Shown: piece by piece, positions 7,705 through 16,416 of the stretch | Layout: each line of letters starts with the position of its first letter | Numbering within the stretch: position 1 is the first letter of the stretch | Origin: Prolixibacteraceae bacterium | GTDB lineage: Bacteria; Bacteroidota; Bacteroidia; Bacteroidales; Prolixibacteraceae | DNA: 44,687 bases | NCBI GenBank assembly: GCA_029265875.1 | Contig: JAJUGS010000002.1 | Span: forward strand, 1 to 44,687 | Reading direction: 5' to 3' | The notes under the pieces: generated by a model | The model's database searches: none | The model's input: only the letters and a program-made list of their open reading frames with translations | Told to the model about the DNA's origin: nothing | Position numbers and translations under genes: made by a program

Positions 7705-9138
7705 TTATTTGTGACTCAGAATTACGCGCCGGTAGCTCACCAGCGAAGGCGTTCCATTGTCGCGGACTTCCAAAACGAGGTGAATTTCATTGTCGCCCAA
7801 ATCTTCGGGAACTTTCAGGTTGAGCAAAGCGTTTTTCGCAACTGCAGGCAAAACAGTTCCGGGATAAGAACTCGCATTTTTGTAGAAAAACCAGTTGTAC
7901 GAAAGCTGGTTTCCATCGGGGTCAGCCGATTTCGAAGCATCGAGCCTGATTGTGTTTCCGGGTTTCACTTTCATCCTGATGATCTTGTTACTGCTGTCAT
8001 TCCCAATTGAGGCAACCGGTTCGTGGTTCACTTCCTGTGTCGGTTTTACCGACCATTGCAGCCGGTTCAGAAAGCTGTTTTTGGCATCGGGGACCCAGCG
8101 AAGCAGTTCGTTTACGTCCACTTTGCAGGTTGAATAGTATTGGTCGGGGAATGGGCCCTCCATCTTTTTGAACATCGTTCCCCAGCTACCCTGCGTGGGG
8201 TCAGTTGGATCATTCAATCCAAGCGAAGCGCTAATCAGGTACAAAAATGCCGGGGTGTCGCCTTCTCCGCCGTGGTCGTAAATAGCCGACATTGGCCCGT
8301 AGCCGTTCACTTCCTGCTGTTTCATCACACCTATGTATTTCCAGAAATGGCCTTCATCCAGCAAAAGCCAGCCTGGATAGAAACGTTCTCCGTTGTAAGT
8401 TGATTTTGTGTCGCCCATATTCAGGCAACCATGCGCTTTCACATCATCCAGGTTAATCAGGAAATCGAATGTAATATCCTGAAGGAGAATCCCGAAAATG
8501 TGCAGTTTGGCCATCAGTTTCCTGAATTTTTCTTCGCCGTTTTTTTGTTTGAAGCGATAAAGCGCCTGCACCAGCGTGATGGGGCCTCCCCAGGCCTGGA
8601 CGTAAATCGGGCGGTCGTCGTCTTTCGCAAAAACCTGTTGCAAAAACTCGCTTCCTTCTGAATCTTTGGGTTCGCCGTTGGGGTTCAGTCCTTCGCCAAT
8701 CCAATCTTCGAATTTGATTTCTCCCCACGATGTTTCCACTTTGCGACCGGCAATTTCGGCATTGAATTTCCGGGCATTGGTGAGCCAGATAATGGGTAAA
8801 GCGCCACGCCCTTTTTTCGTTACCGCCTGAAGCTGGGCGGGAGTAATCAGGTCGCTTTGGTGTTTTTTCAACTGGTCATATTCTTTTTTGTAGGCTTCGA
8901 TGATGCCCTGTGCTTTTTTCCACGGCCCCGGATCGTTAAACGTGTAATCGGGCAACTGCGGGGTAACGATGATGGCTTCTGTATCAAACAAATGCGAATA
9001 ATACAGGTAGCGGATGAGCGAATTCCCGTCGTCGTGGGTTTGGTCGGTTAAGATAACCACCCTGAATTTTTCGGCTGAAAAAGCTGAAAAAGAAAGCGTT
9101 GTAAGAAGCAAAAAAAGGACACTGTTGTATTTATTCAT
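7705..9138 (-). CDS. Sde182-like (DUF1593) exported protein with nucleoside-hydrolase fold, copy 1
   Basis: A 477-residue protein with a signal peptide (1-22, ending S-A-F-S-A). The body (24-360) matches the Sde182/DUF1593 nucleoside-hydrolase-like domain, and the C-terminal 100 residues form the small beta domain found in this family (D-P-D-G-N-Q-L-S-Y-N-W-F, then V-L-E-V-R-D-N-G). Family members are named after a Saccharophagus cellulose-binding protein; enzymatic activity is not established. The metal-site motif reads T-D-Q-T-H-D-D at 31-37, two residues shorter than in the second copy (10708-12120). It is 183 bases after the GH5 gene and 23 before the GH78 gene. Probably periplasmic or surface-exposed and acting on an oligosaccharide, but that is inference. 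Confidence 0.86.
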   Translation of the reverse strand: MNKYNSVLFLLLTTLSFSAFSAEKFRVVILTDQTHDDGNSLIRYLYYSHLFDTEAIIVTPQLPDYTFNDPGPWKKAQGIIEAYKKEYDQLKKHQSDLITPAQLQAVTKKGRGALPIIWLTNARKFNAEIAGRKVETSWGEIKFEDWIGEGLNPNGEPKDSEGSEFLQQVFAKDDDRPIYVQAWGGPITLVQALYRFKQKNGEEKFRKLMAKLHIFGILLQDITFDFLINLDDVKAHGCLNMGDTKSTYNGERFYPGWLLLDEGHFWKYIGVMKQQEVNGYGPMSAIYDHGGEGDTPAFLYLISASLGLNDPTDPTQGSWGTMFKKMEGPFPDQYYSTCKVDVNELLRWVPDAKNSFLNRLQWSVKPTQEVNHEPVASIGNDSSNKIIRMKVKPGNTIRLDASKSADPDGNQLSYNWFFYKNASSYPGTVLPAVAKNALLNLKVPEDLGDNEIHLVLEVRDNGTPSLVSYRRVILSHK

Positions 9139-9251
9139 GCGTTTTTGATTTTATACGGTAGCTGGTTTATTTAGGTCAAATTTTAATGTTTCTGATGCCG
9201 GTTACTGAATAATTGTTCAAACTGCCCGATAATGCCGGAGTTACAAACCCA

Positions 9252-9259
9252 CAAAATTA
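9252..9259 (-). promoter_or_regulatory. Possible -7 promoter box within the glycan cluster
   Basis: The minus strand reads TAATTTTG, an exact TAnnTTTG match, in the 183-base gap between the GH5 and the first Sde182-like genes. It would leave a leader of about 110 bases. No convincing TTTG -33 element is seen, so a chance match is possible. Confidence 0.3.
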
Positions 9260-9321
9260 TCGAATTGGATTTTATCTCACTGAAATATTTCTGTTGCTAT
9301 ATATTTTTACGTTGAAATTGT

Positions 9322-10662
9322 TTAATTGGCGATAACCAGGCGCGTTGAATAATTAACCGCATCTCCTTTGAAATGAAGAAAATAGGTGCCTGCAGCAACC
9401 TGGTCAAAAACCAGTTGTTCCGGCAGTATGTGATTGACTTCAATATTTTTTACTGTGCTTCCGAAAATATTTTTTAGCTGAACCTGCCGAATCGAATTGC
9501 TTTCAATATTTTGGTATTCAACATTTAAAACATTGGAAAACATTGGATTCGGAAATATTTTAATTGCGGATTCCTGGTTTAATTCAATGGTTGAAGAAGA
9601 TGTGGCCAAAAATGAAACTGCTTCCTTTGCGTTATCCTTAAATTGCTGAACGATGTATTTCCCGTGTTCGGTGAGGTCGGCATCAGATGTATAACCTTTT
9701 GAATAGTTGGCAACTATGTCGTAATAAGTTTCGTTGGGGTTGCTGTTCCAGGCCCAGAACAGCCATCCAATTCCTTGCAGATTACATTCGGATATGATTT
9801 TTTTCGGGTCGTATAAGGTAAAATTGTCAGGCGCGCCGGTCCATCCAAATTCCCCCACAATCACAGGTATTTTTTTATCTTTAAACTTCTGCAGATAATC
9901 TTCCACATAATATTGCCAAACTTGTTTGTTGCTTTCTTTTGTCATCCACAGTCCATAAAAATGGATGGAAAAAAGGATGTTTTTTTCAGGGTCGAAATCG
10001 AGAAGTTCCTGCGCGTAGTTGATTAAAGTTGTTGGGTTTTGTCCACAACCTCCTGCATCAATCAGAATCGTGTTTTTAATCCCGGCAGTTCGCATGGCTG
10101 TAATTGCCTTTTTATACCCATCGCGGTACAGCGAATTGGTTGGCCCCCACTCGTTGGCAACGTTTACTATCAGGTATTTTTCGTAATCTTTGCAAAGCTG
10201 AACAAGGTTAGCAGAGCACCAGTAGTCAACCACCCGTTTCAGGTTTTTGTTTTCTGCATCGGTTTCGTAGCCATTGCCACAGGTAACATCATGGAATTCA
10301 AGAATGGGTATAAGCTTATTATCCACACAGGCTTTCACGCAGGCTTTTTGCCTGGTGAAATTGCTTTGCCACGACCATGAATTGCTGGCATCGCTGGTAA
10401 CTGAAACGATTCGGGCACAGTTGGCCCCGGCTTTTTTCATGTCGGGGAAAGATTTCATGGCGTTGGCTTCCGACTGCCAGAAAACCGCAGTATTTGCACC
10501 CATCGGTATAAATTCGGCGCCACTCGCATCGTACAATTTTCCGTCGAGCACAAAAAATCCTTTTCCGGTATTGTACCCGGGCCGGGCTACCTGTGCATTA
10601 ACCGCGATGCAATGCACGAAAAAAATAGCAAAAAGGGGCAACAGTAATTTAATTCTGTTCAT
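9322..10662 (-). CDS. GH5 glycoside hydrolase with type IX secretion tail
   Basis: A 446-residue protein: signal peptide 1-23 (ending V-N-A-Q), a (beta/alpha)8 GH5 domain at about 30-350, and a C-terminal T9SS sorting domain at about 372-446 (I-F-P-N-P-M start, ending with G-T-Y-F-L-H-F and T-R-L-V-I-A-N). The acid/base is E171 in V-A-N-E-W-G and the nucleophile E271 in V-G-E-F-G-W. The sequence resembles GH5 mannanase/cellulase-type enzymes; the subfamily cannot be fixed by eye. The T9SS tail predicts export through the outer membrane and surface anchoring or release, making it the likely endo-acting outer enzyme of the cluster. It is flanked by two Sde182-like genes, 45 bases after the upstream one. 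Confidence 0.92.
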   Translation of the reverse strand: MNRIKLLLPLFAIFFVHCIAVNAQVARPGYNTGKGFFVLDGKLYDASGAEFIPMGANTAVFWQSEANAMKSFPDMKKAGANCARIVSVTSDASNSWSWQSNFTRQKACVKACVDNKLIPILEFHDVTCGNGYETDAENKNLKRVVDYWCSANLVQLCKDYEKYLIVNVANEWGPTNSLYRDGYKKAITAMRTAGIKNTILIDAGGCGQNPTTLINYAQELLDFDPEKNILFSIHFYGLWMTKESNKQVWQYYVEDYLQKFKDKKIPVIVGEFGWTGAPDNFTLYDPKKIISECNLQGIGWLFWAWNSNPNETYYDIVANYSKGYTSDADLTEHGKYIVQQFKDNAKEAVSFLATSSSTIELNQESAIKIFPNPMFSNVLNVEYQNIESNSIRQVQLKNIFGSTVKNIEVNHILPEQLVFDQVAAGTYFLHFKGDAVNYSTRLVIAN

Positions 10663-10707
10663 TATCAGATTTAGTTTTTGGTTTATTCGATATGCTAAAA
10701 ATATGAT

Positions 10708-12120
10708 TTATTGGTTTTTTAAAATAATCCTCCGGTATGAAAAAAGAGCAGGAATTCCTGTGTCTTTAACCTCAAGAATGATGTGTAATGTTTGACCAAC
10801 ACCCAGTTCGGGCATGGTAAAACTGATTTCTTCTGAATCGGGGTGTTCAATTTTTACATTTCCTCCCGAACCGGCTTCGCGATATACAAACCAACGAAAA
10901 GCCAGTTTGTCGCCATCCGGGTCGCTGCTGCCTTTGGCCGAAAGCACCACTTTTTCGCCGGGCTTAACCCTTGCTGAAGCTACTGCTTTGCCTGAATTTC
11001 CATTCAGAGAAATTACCGGATTGTGGTTGGCATTTTTGAAATCGCCGGCAACATTCCAGTCCATGCGGGCAGCAAAGTCATGCTGATAAGCTTCGCGCCA
11101 GCGCCAGACCGTGGCCTGGTTCGATGCAACCTTTCTGCCATCAGGCAGAATAATTTCGTCCTGCGTATTCACCGAACTTGTCCAGATTTTCCCTTTTTCG
11201 GCATATGAGCGATAAAACTCGTACCGTCCGCCCCAGCCGCCATAAGCTGGCGAAATATACCAGCCCAGGCCGTTGTTGATTAATCCGAAAAATGAAGGTG
11301 TATCGCCCTCCATGATATAGGCAAACGGAATATAATCAGCCGCAAGCGGGCCGTGGTTTTCGCGGATATTGGCCGCCAGCCAGGGATTGTCAACCAATTC
11401 GCTGAAAAAGCCTGAGCCATTGTTGTAATGAATATCGCCCGAAATGCCGGTCCAGGTGGCTTTGTAATATTCCAACCACGAATCGCCGGCTGATGGGTCA
11501 ACAATATAAAACAGCTCCGGAAAATTGTCGCGAATCCATTTTCCGGCAAAATCCTGGTCGGAAATGGAATAGACTTTCAGTTTAGATACAAATTTTTGGA
11601 TTTCCGATTCGTTGCGGGTTGCCTTTACTTTCCAGAGCGCCTGGGCCAGACAGTTGGCACCGCCCCAAACCGATACCCATAGCGGACGGTCGTCGGCTTT
11701 GTCAACGGCTTTAATCAATAATTCCGAACCCGGCGAATCTTTTCCTTCACCAACACCCTCCATACTATAAAGCGGAAGATGTTCCGAAGTAATACTTAAC
11801 AAATACTCCATCGGCGGGTATCCCGCTGCATGTTTGTCGAGGTTTGGTTTTACTTTTCCATAGTTGCGGATAATTCCCTCTATCTTGTCTTTGCGGGTTT
11901 GGCTCCGCAGGTGGGTTGATGTAGTTGCAACAATTCCCTCAAGGTCGTACTCGTTGGCATACACCAGCAGCCGTACCAGCGATTCCTGGTCGTCGGGTTC
12001 GTTGGTGATGTCGGTCAGCACAAAAAGGCGCTGTTTTACGGGTTCTTCAAACTGAAGGTTGGTTTGCGAAAGGGCATCGAGGGAAATTATCAGAAAAAAT
12101 ACAATCAGGAAATTTTTCAT
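10708..12120 (-). CDS. Sde182-like (DUF1593) exported protein, copy 2
   Basis: A 470-residue paralogue of the protein at 7705-9138: signal peptide 1-19 (D-A-L-S-Q), nucleoside-hydrolase-like domain at 30-350, C-terminal beta domain with D-P-D-G-D-K-L-A-F-R-W-F and a matching final R-R-I-I-L. The metal-site motif is the fuller T-D-I-T-N-E-P-D-D-Q-E-S-L-V-R at 36-50, which agrees with the family pattern as I know it. The gene begins only 11 bases after the DUF4143 ATPase stop, so the ATPase promoter may also drive it. It probably acts with the GH5 enzyme next to it on an exported glycan; the reaction is unknown. Confidence 0.86.
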   Translation of the reverse strand: MKNFLIVFFLIISLDALSQTNLQFEEPVKQRLFVLTDITNEPDDQESLVRLLVYANEYDLEGIVATTSTHLRSQTRKDKIEGIIRNYGKVKPNLDKHAAGYPPMEYLLSITSEHLPLYSMEGVGEGKDSPGSELLIKAVDKADDRPLWVSVWGGANCLAQALWKVKATRNESEIQKFVSKLKVYSISDQDFAGKWIRDNFPELFYIVDPSAGDSWLEYYKATWTGISGDIHYNNGSGFFSELVDNPWLAANIRENHGPLAADYIPFAYIMEGDTPSFFGLINNGLGWYISPAYGGWGGRYEFYRSYAEKGKIWTSSVNTQDEIILPDGRKVASNQATVWRWREAYQHDFAARMDWNVAGDFKNANHNPVISLNGNSGKAVASARVKPGEKVVLSAKGSSDPDGDKLAFRWFVYREAGSGGNVKIEHPDSEEISFTMPELGVGQTLHIILEVKDTGIPALFSYRRIILKNQ

Positions 12121-12131
12121 GGTCAGTTAGT

Positions 12132-13481
12132 TTAGATGTTTTGTAACCGTTTTTTAACCGCTTTTTCAATAAACCCCGCGTAGTAAAACGGCAGACTTAA
12201 TAATTGATAGCTTTTCCCGTTAGGCAGTTCAATGGTGTCTGTTCGTTCGAAATTGTTCCAGAACCTGACGGCAATTTTGGCAGACGAATTTTCCATAAAA
12301 AGGTGGAGCGATTTCAGTTTCGAATTATCGCCCGATTTTACCTCAACCGGAATCAGGCCAAATTCAGCCGAATTTATGAGGAAATCCAGTTCAGCCTGCG
12401 AATTTTTTGCTTCGCGTACCCAAAAATGTCTTTCTTCAAGAAACCTGAATGATGCTCCGAGTATCTCCTGTGCTACAATGTGTTCGGCTACTTTACCCCG
12501 CCAGCTATCCGAAATATTTTCGTGGTTGAAAATATCATGCTGAATTCCGGAGGCGTAATTCACCAGGCCGGTATCAAACCAAATCAGTTTTGGTTTCTTT
12601 TTCAGGTCTTTTGTAATGGGCAGTTTGGTTTCCACCGTGGGATAAACGAGTTCGAGCAACAGCGCTTTTTCAAGCACCCGCAACGATTCTGCCATTTCGC
12701 GGCTTTTGTACTTCGAGTGGGCAAACCTTTCGAAAGTAATGCGTTGTCCGGCAAACTCCCAGCCGCTTTTAATAATTTGTCTGATTGGGTTTATCAATGC
12801 ATCTTTCGGGGCATATTTTTCCACATCGTCGCGGTAACCGGTGAGCAGGGTTTCATATACTTCGCCAAGGGCAACGATGTCTTTGTGCTGGGCATAATTT
12901 TCAATCACTTCGGGCATTCCGCCAATTAAAGTAAACAGCTTGAAAAGTTCAATCATCCTGTTGTGCATCAATTCATTTACTGCTGCTTCGTTTAGCTTTT
13001 CCAGCAACGGCAGTTCTCCCATAGCACCCAGAAATTCGGAAAAAGTACAGGGGCGCAGCGCCAGGTATTCCACCCTTCCAACCGGGAAAGATATTTTTTT
13101 ATTCAACAGTGTTTCAAGCAGCGAACCGGCCGCAATTACATACAATTCGGGCATTTCCTCGAAGAAATAGCGGAGCAGTTTAATGGCCACCGGCGATGTC
13201 TGAATTTCGTCGATAAATAGCAAAACCTTTCCCTGTGGCTTTGTTAGTCGTTTTGATACTAAAATTGAATCAAAGATTTCCTTCACCTGCAACTCTTTCT
13301 CAAAAAAGAAAGCATCGGCTTTTTTGTCGAGGTTCAGGTGTAAAAAAAGGTCAAATTCTTTTCCAAATTCCTGAACCAGCGAAGTCTTTCCAACCTGCCG
13401 TGCACCGCGGATAACCAATGGTTTCCGGTTCTCTTTCCGGGCCCATTCGCGAAGAACATTGATGGCATTTCGCTGAAACAT
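12132..13481 (-). CDS. AAA ATPase with DUF4143 domain, copy 1
   Basis: A 449-residue cytoplasmic protein. Walker A is G-A-R-Q-V-G-K-T at 26-33 and Walker B L-L-F-I-D-E at 87-92. The C-terminal DUF4143 region carries a PD-(D/E)xK-like signature, D366 and E380-V-K382-S-G, suggesting a nuclease-type fold. The function of this widespread family is unknown; similar ATPases occur in many copies in Bacteroidota and archaeal genomes. It lies inside the minus-strand glycan cluster, 159 bases after GH97 and 11 before the second Sde182-like gene. The upstream gap is filled by four direct repeats overlapping its promoter (13516-13641), unlike neighbouring genes. This looks like an independent module placed in the cluster. 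Confidence 0.92.
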   Translation of the reverse strand: MFQRNAINVLREWARKENRKPLVIRGARQVGKTSLVQEFGKEFDLFLHLNLDKKADAFFFEKELQVKEIFDSILVSKRLTKPQGKVLLFIDEIQTSPVAIKLLRYFFEEMPELYVIAAGSLLETLLNKKISFPVGRVEYLALRPCTFSEFLGAMGELPLLEKLNEAAVNELMHNRMIELFKLFTLIGGMPEVIENYAQHKDIVALGEVYETLLTGYRDDVEKYAPKDALINPIRQIIKSGWEFAGQRITFERFAHSKYKSREMAESLRVLEKALLLELVYPTVETKLPITKDLKKKPKLIWFDTGLVNYASGIQHDIFNHENISDSWRGKVAEHIVAQEILGASFRFLEERHFWVREAKNSQAELDFLINSAEFGLIPVEVKSGDNSKLKSLHLFMENSSAKIAVRFWNNFERTDTIELPNGKSYQLLSLPFYYAGFIEKAVKKRLQNI

Positions 13482-13504
13482 GCGTTAATTATTGATTTAC
13501 AGTG

Positions 13505-13534
13505 CAAAAATATACTATTCTGCACAAATCCAAA
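13505..13534 (-). promoter_or_regulatory. Promoter of DUF4143 ATPase copy 1
   Basis: On the minus strand a TTTG -33 element (plus 13531-13534) lies 18 bases before TATTTTTG (plus 13505-13512), matching the Bacteroidota TTTG/TAnnTTTG promoter layout. The -33 element is part of the core of the repeat nearest the gene, so anything bound to the repeats should block or alter initiation. The start codon is 23 bases past the -7 box. Confidence 0.7.
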
Positions 13535-13641
13535 GTAAAAATTTCGAAATATTTACATAAATCCAAAGTAAAAATTCAAATATTCTGCACAAATCCAAAG
13601 TAAGATTAACCAAAATCTGACACAAATCCAAAGTAAAAACT
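13516..13641. repeat. Four direct repeats (iteron-like) upstream of DUF4143 ATPase copy 1
   Basis: The core AAATCCAAAGTA occurs at 13526-13537, 13559-13570, 13591-13602 and 13624-13635, at pitches of 33, 32 and 33 bp. Flanks are partly conserved (TATTCTGCAC before copies 1 and 3, AAAATT after copies 1 and 2). The array fills the whole gap from the GH97 stop codon to the ATPase promoter, and the last copy touches the GH97 stop. The pitch is three helical turns, placing all copies on one face of the DNA. Confidence 0.92.
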
Positions 13642-15587
13642 TATTTCAGGGTAGCCACAAAACCACCGTAAGGCAGAACTTCCACCTTTAGTTTTTCACC
13701 TTTTGTCAGGCTGATTTCAGAAACGTTGAACTCTTTTTCAGTTGCACCATCGGTAATCAAAGTGGCTGCCCATTCTTTTTGCGGTAATCGGGAAAGGTCG
13801 ATTTCCCACGCCTGTTTTTCGCCGGTTCCGTTGATTCCGCCGAGGTACCAGATATCGCCCGATTTGCGGGCAATCACGCAATCTTTTCCGGGATAACCGG
13901 CCAGCAAAATGGTTTCGTCCCAGGCCGCCGGAACAGTTTTCAGGAAGTTTTTGGGTGCATCGGGCAGCGAAAGATAAGACTCACAGTCGCTTGCAAAATG
14001 TTGGATTCCCGATTCGAAAACTACAGAAAGCGCCAGTTCGTGCCCCAAAGTGGTGATGTGCGGATAACGCTGGTTTGAAAAAGCTACCGGTGTGTAATCC
14101 ATCGAACCGACTACATTTCTTGTAAATGGTAAAATTGTATTGTGCCATTTGGCCATTTCCGGGTATTTTTCGTCGAAAGCATACGATTCGGCGCCACGCA
14201 CGGCTTCCATCGAAACCAGGTTGGGCCAGGTGCGGTTCCAGCCGCGGGGCATTGTGCAGCCATGAAAATTCACCATTATTTTGTTGTCAGCCGCATCTTT
14301 CAGAATGTCAAAATATTGTTTGATGATGGCGGGTTTGTCGCTTTGGAAAAAGTCAACTTTCACACCTTTCACACCCCACGAAGCCAACTTCTGAAATTCT
14401 TCCTTTCGTTTTACAGGGTCGCTCATAATGTCGCGCGGGCGTTCGGTAACCTCGTTGTGCGGGCCACCCGAGTTGTACCACATCAGGATTCCCACATTTT
14501 TTGCAGCGGCATATTTTGTCAGTTGTTCCACGTTTCCGCCGGTCATCAAATCCCAGTTGGCATCCACCAACGAATATTCCCAGCCCATTTCGGCCGCCAT
14601 GTCCACAAACTTCACCAACGAGTGGTAATTTTTCGGACTTGGCCAATCGCTCCACCAGCTCCACGACGCACGGCCCGGTTGAATCCACGATTCATCCTGA
14701 ATTTTGGAAGCCGGATTCAGCGAAACCACCAGATCAGATTCCACAATACCAGCCAGGTTTTCGGCTACCTGAATCACGCGCCACGGCGAAGACCATGGCA
14801 AAACTGAATGCGGAACCTGGGTGCAGGTATTTCTGGCCTCCTCTTTTTCGGGCATCCTGATGGTGTAAAGTCCGCCGGGAGCTTCGGGTTGCAAATGCGC
14901 ACCAAACCACGTTGAATCGAGCGCTGCTTCCGTAATCAGCAGCCAGCCATTGGCGGTTTCAAAAAGTGCCGGGAAACACCAGCCCTCTTCGCCGGGTGCT
15001 TTTGTGCCAATGGGAATTCCATTCTCGAAATATCTTTCGTAGCCGGGTGAATAAGTGGTTACTTTATCGTAAGGCTGAATCCAGGTTTTTCCTTCGCCGG
15101 CAACGGCAAAACCGGTCAGTTCGTTTTCGATGCTGAACGGGTTGTTATCAGTTTCCGGAAAACGGTAGCGGAAAGCCACGCCATCATCCGAAGCACGCGC
15201 AATAACCTGTATTTTCTGACCGGTTTCGTTTTCAAAGGTTAGTGACATTTCACTGGCTTTGTAAGTAACAATTTTCCGTTTTCCGGTGGGCAATGTAAAT
15301 GATTCGTCGATGTTTCCGGCAGGTTCCATTCCGGTAAATTTCAGGTTTTCATTGAATGAAGCATCGCCACGTTGCAGACCCAGCGGAGAGTTAGCAATCA
15401 CCAATTTTTCTGCCCCGTTTTTTAGCATCGAAACGTTGTACACCAACGATTGGGTTTCGGTTTGTTTCACAGTAAATTTCAGGTTGCCCGAGGGTGATAG
15501 TACCGACCATTCTGTTTTTTGAGGTCCGCACGAAATAAGCAAAACAGTTGCTGTCATGAATAACAGTTTTAATAAAGTACGTTTCAT
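13641..15587 (-). CDS. GH97 alpha-galactosidase/alpha-glucosidase family lipoprotein
   Basis: A 648-residue protein with a lipobox L-I-S-C (Cys20), so probably a lipoprotein. It has the GH97 order: N-terminal beta-sandwich (about 25-285), catalytic (beta/alpha)8 barrel (about 300-540) and C-terminal beta domain. The barrel carries G-V-K-V-D-F-F with D412, the position of the nucleophile in retaining GH97 members such as the characterised Bacteroides alpha-galactosidase; inverting SusB-type enzymes lack it. E461 or E467 in S-M-E-A-V-R-G-A-E is the likely acid/base. An alpha-galactosidase-type activity is therefore favoured by inference. The gene is 46 bases downstream of the SGNH gene on the same strand. 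Confidence 0.94.
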   Translation of the reverse strand: MKRTLLKLLFMTATVLLISCGPQKTEWSVLSPSGNLKFTVKQTETQSLVYNVSMLKNGAEKLVIANSPLGLQRGDASFNENLKFTGMEPAGNIDESFTLPTGKRKIVTYKASEMSLTFENETGQKIQVIARASDDGVAFRYRFPETDNNPFSIENELTGFAVAGEGKTWIQPYDKVTTYSPGYERYFENGIPIGTKAPGEEGWCFPALFETANGWLLITEAALDSTWFGAHLQPEAPGGLYTIRMPEKEEARNTCTQVPHSVLPWSSPWRVIQVAENLAGIVESDLVVSLNPASKIQDESWIQPGRASWSWWSDWPSPKNYHSLVKFVDMAAEMGWEYSLVDANWDLMTGGNVEQLTKYAAAKNVGILMWYNSGGPHNEVTERPRDIMSDPVKRKEEFQKLASWGVKGVKVDFFQSDKPAIIKQYFDILKDAADNKIMVNFHGCTMPRGWNRTWPNLVSMEAVRGAESYAFDEKYPEMAKWHNTILPFTRNVVGSMDYTPVAFSNQRYPHITTLGHELALSVVFESGIQHFASDCESYLSLPDAPKNFLKTVPAAWDETILLAGYPGKDCVIARKSGDIWYLGGINGTGEKQAWEIDLSRLPQKEWAATLITDGATEKEFNVSEISLTKGEKLKVEVLPYGGFVATLK

Positions 15588-15633
15588 TTTTGTTAGTTTA
15601 TGGTTTTCGATTTTAATAATTAGTCCCGAGATT

Positions 15634-16416
15634 TTAAAACGAAATACGTTTTTCCACCTGTTTCAGCCATTCGCGTGCCAGCAGTTCGTGACCGGCTACC
15701 GTGGGGTGAATGCCGTCCCACATCCAGTATTCAGCGGCCGCTTTTTCGCAGGCTTTGTTAAAAACTTCCTGTGAAGCAACGAATACAGCATTGAATTTTG
15801 TTGCAAGTTTTTTCACCACAGCCTGCCGCTGGTCAATGTCAGCATGATAAATATCCCAGTTTTCGGCTACTTTCCCAACTTTCAGAATAAAAGGTTCGCA
15901 CAAAACAAAAAGAATATCAGGGAAAACAGCTTTGGTTTGTTCAAGCAGGGCTTCGTAGGTTTCCCCGTATTTTTCGACCGAAACAACCGGTTTCCAATCA
16001 GTAACCACCGAGGCCGCATCGTTAACCCCCACCAGCATACTCAAAACATCGGGTTTCAAATCAAGTGTATCCGATTGCCAGCGACTTGCCAAATCAGTTA
16101 CTTTATTGCCACTGATTCCGCGGTTGTAGAATTTGTAGTTTTTTTCCGGAAAATCAGCGCCAATGCGGCTTGCAATACTGAAAGCATAGCCGTGGCCCAT
16201 AATGTGGTTCGGGTCTTCGTTTCGTCCCCGATTACCGTCGGTTATCGAATCGCCCTGGAAAAGAATGACTGCCCCGTTTTTTAATCTTTTTGCAGCCTGA
16301 AATGAATTTGCAGAAGATTCAGAAGCAGAAAGAAAACAGGAGGCCAGTCCTGCGGCAGTTGCAGTACCAATAAATTTGCGGCGCGATTGATTTGTCATGA
16401 TTTTGTAATTCTGCAT
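15634..16416 (-). CDS. SGNH/GDSL-type esterase with Tat signal
   Basis: A 260-residue protein with a twin-arginine signal (S-R-R-K-F-I-G, then a hydrophobic A/G stretch to about residue 36). SGNH blocks are visible: block I F-Q-G-D-S-I-T-D-G-N (Ser in GDS), block II N-R-G-I-S-G-N-K, block III L-V-G-V-N-D-A, and block V W-D-G-I-H-P-T with the catalytic Asp and His. These are usually carbohydrate esterases (acetyl-xylan, rhamnogalacturonan or similar) in glycan clusters. The start chosen overlaps the GH95 stop as TAATG, implying translational coupling; a second ATG six codons in (16398) also precedes the RR motif and is possible. Predicted periplasmic. Confidence 0.92.
   Translation of the reverse strand: MQNYKIMTNQSRRKFIGTATAAGLASCFLSASESSANSFQAAKRLKNGAVILFQGDSITDGNRGRNEDPNHIMGHGYAFSIASRIGADFPEKNYKFYNRGISGNKVTDLASRWQSDTLDLKPDVLSMLVGVNDAASVVTDWKPVVSVEKYGETYEALLEQTKAVFPDILFVLCEPFILKVGKVAENWDIYHADIDQRQAVVKKLATKFNAVFVASQEVFNKACEKAAAEYWMWDGIHPTVAGHELLAREWLKQVEKRISF

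Noticed and set aside
13516-13641. Possible CRISPR array
   Set aside because: The conserved core is only 12 bp, spacers are too short and partly conserved, and the array overlaps a promoter.
14142-14807. Long plus-strand ORF of 221 codons
   Set aside because: It lies opposite the well-supported GH97 gene, is rich in rare residues (H, F, R) and resembles no family; it is a shadow frame. The same applies to 18162-18755, 32527-33213, 31708-32370 and 3085-3585.
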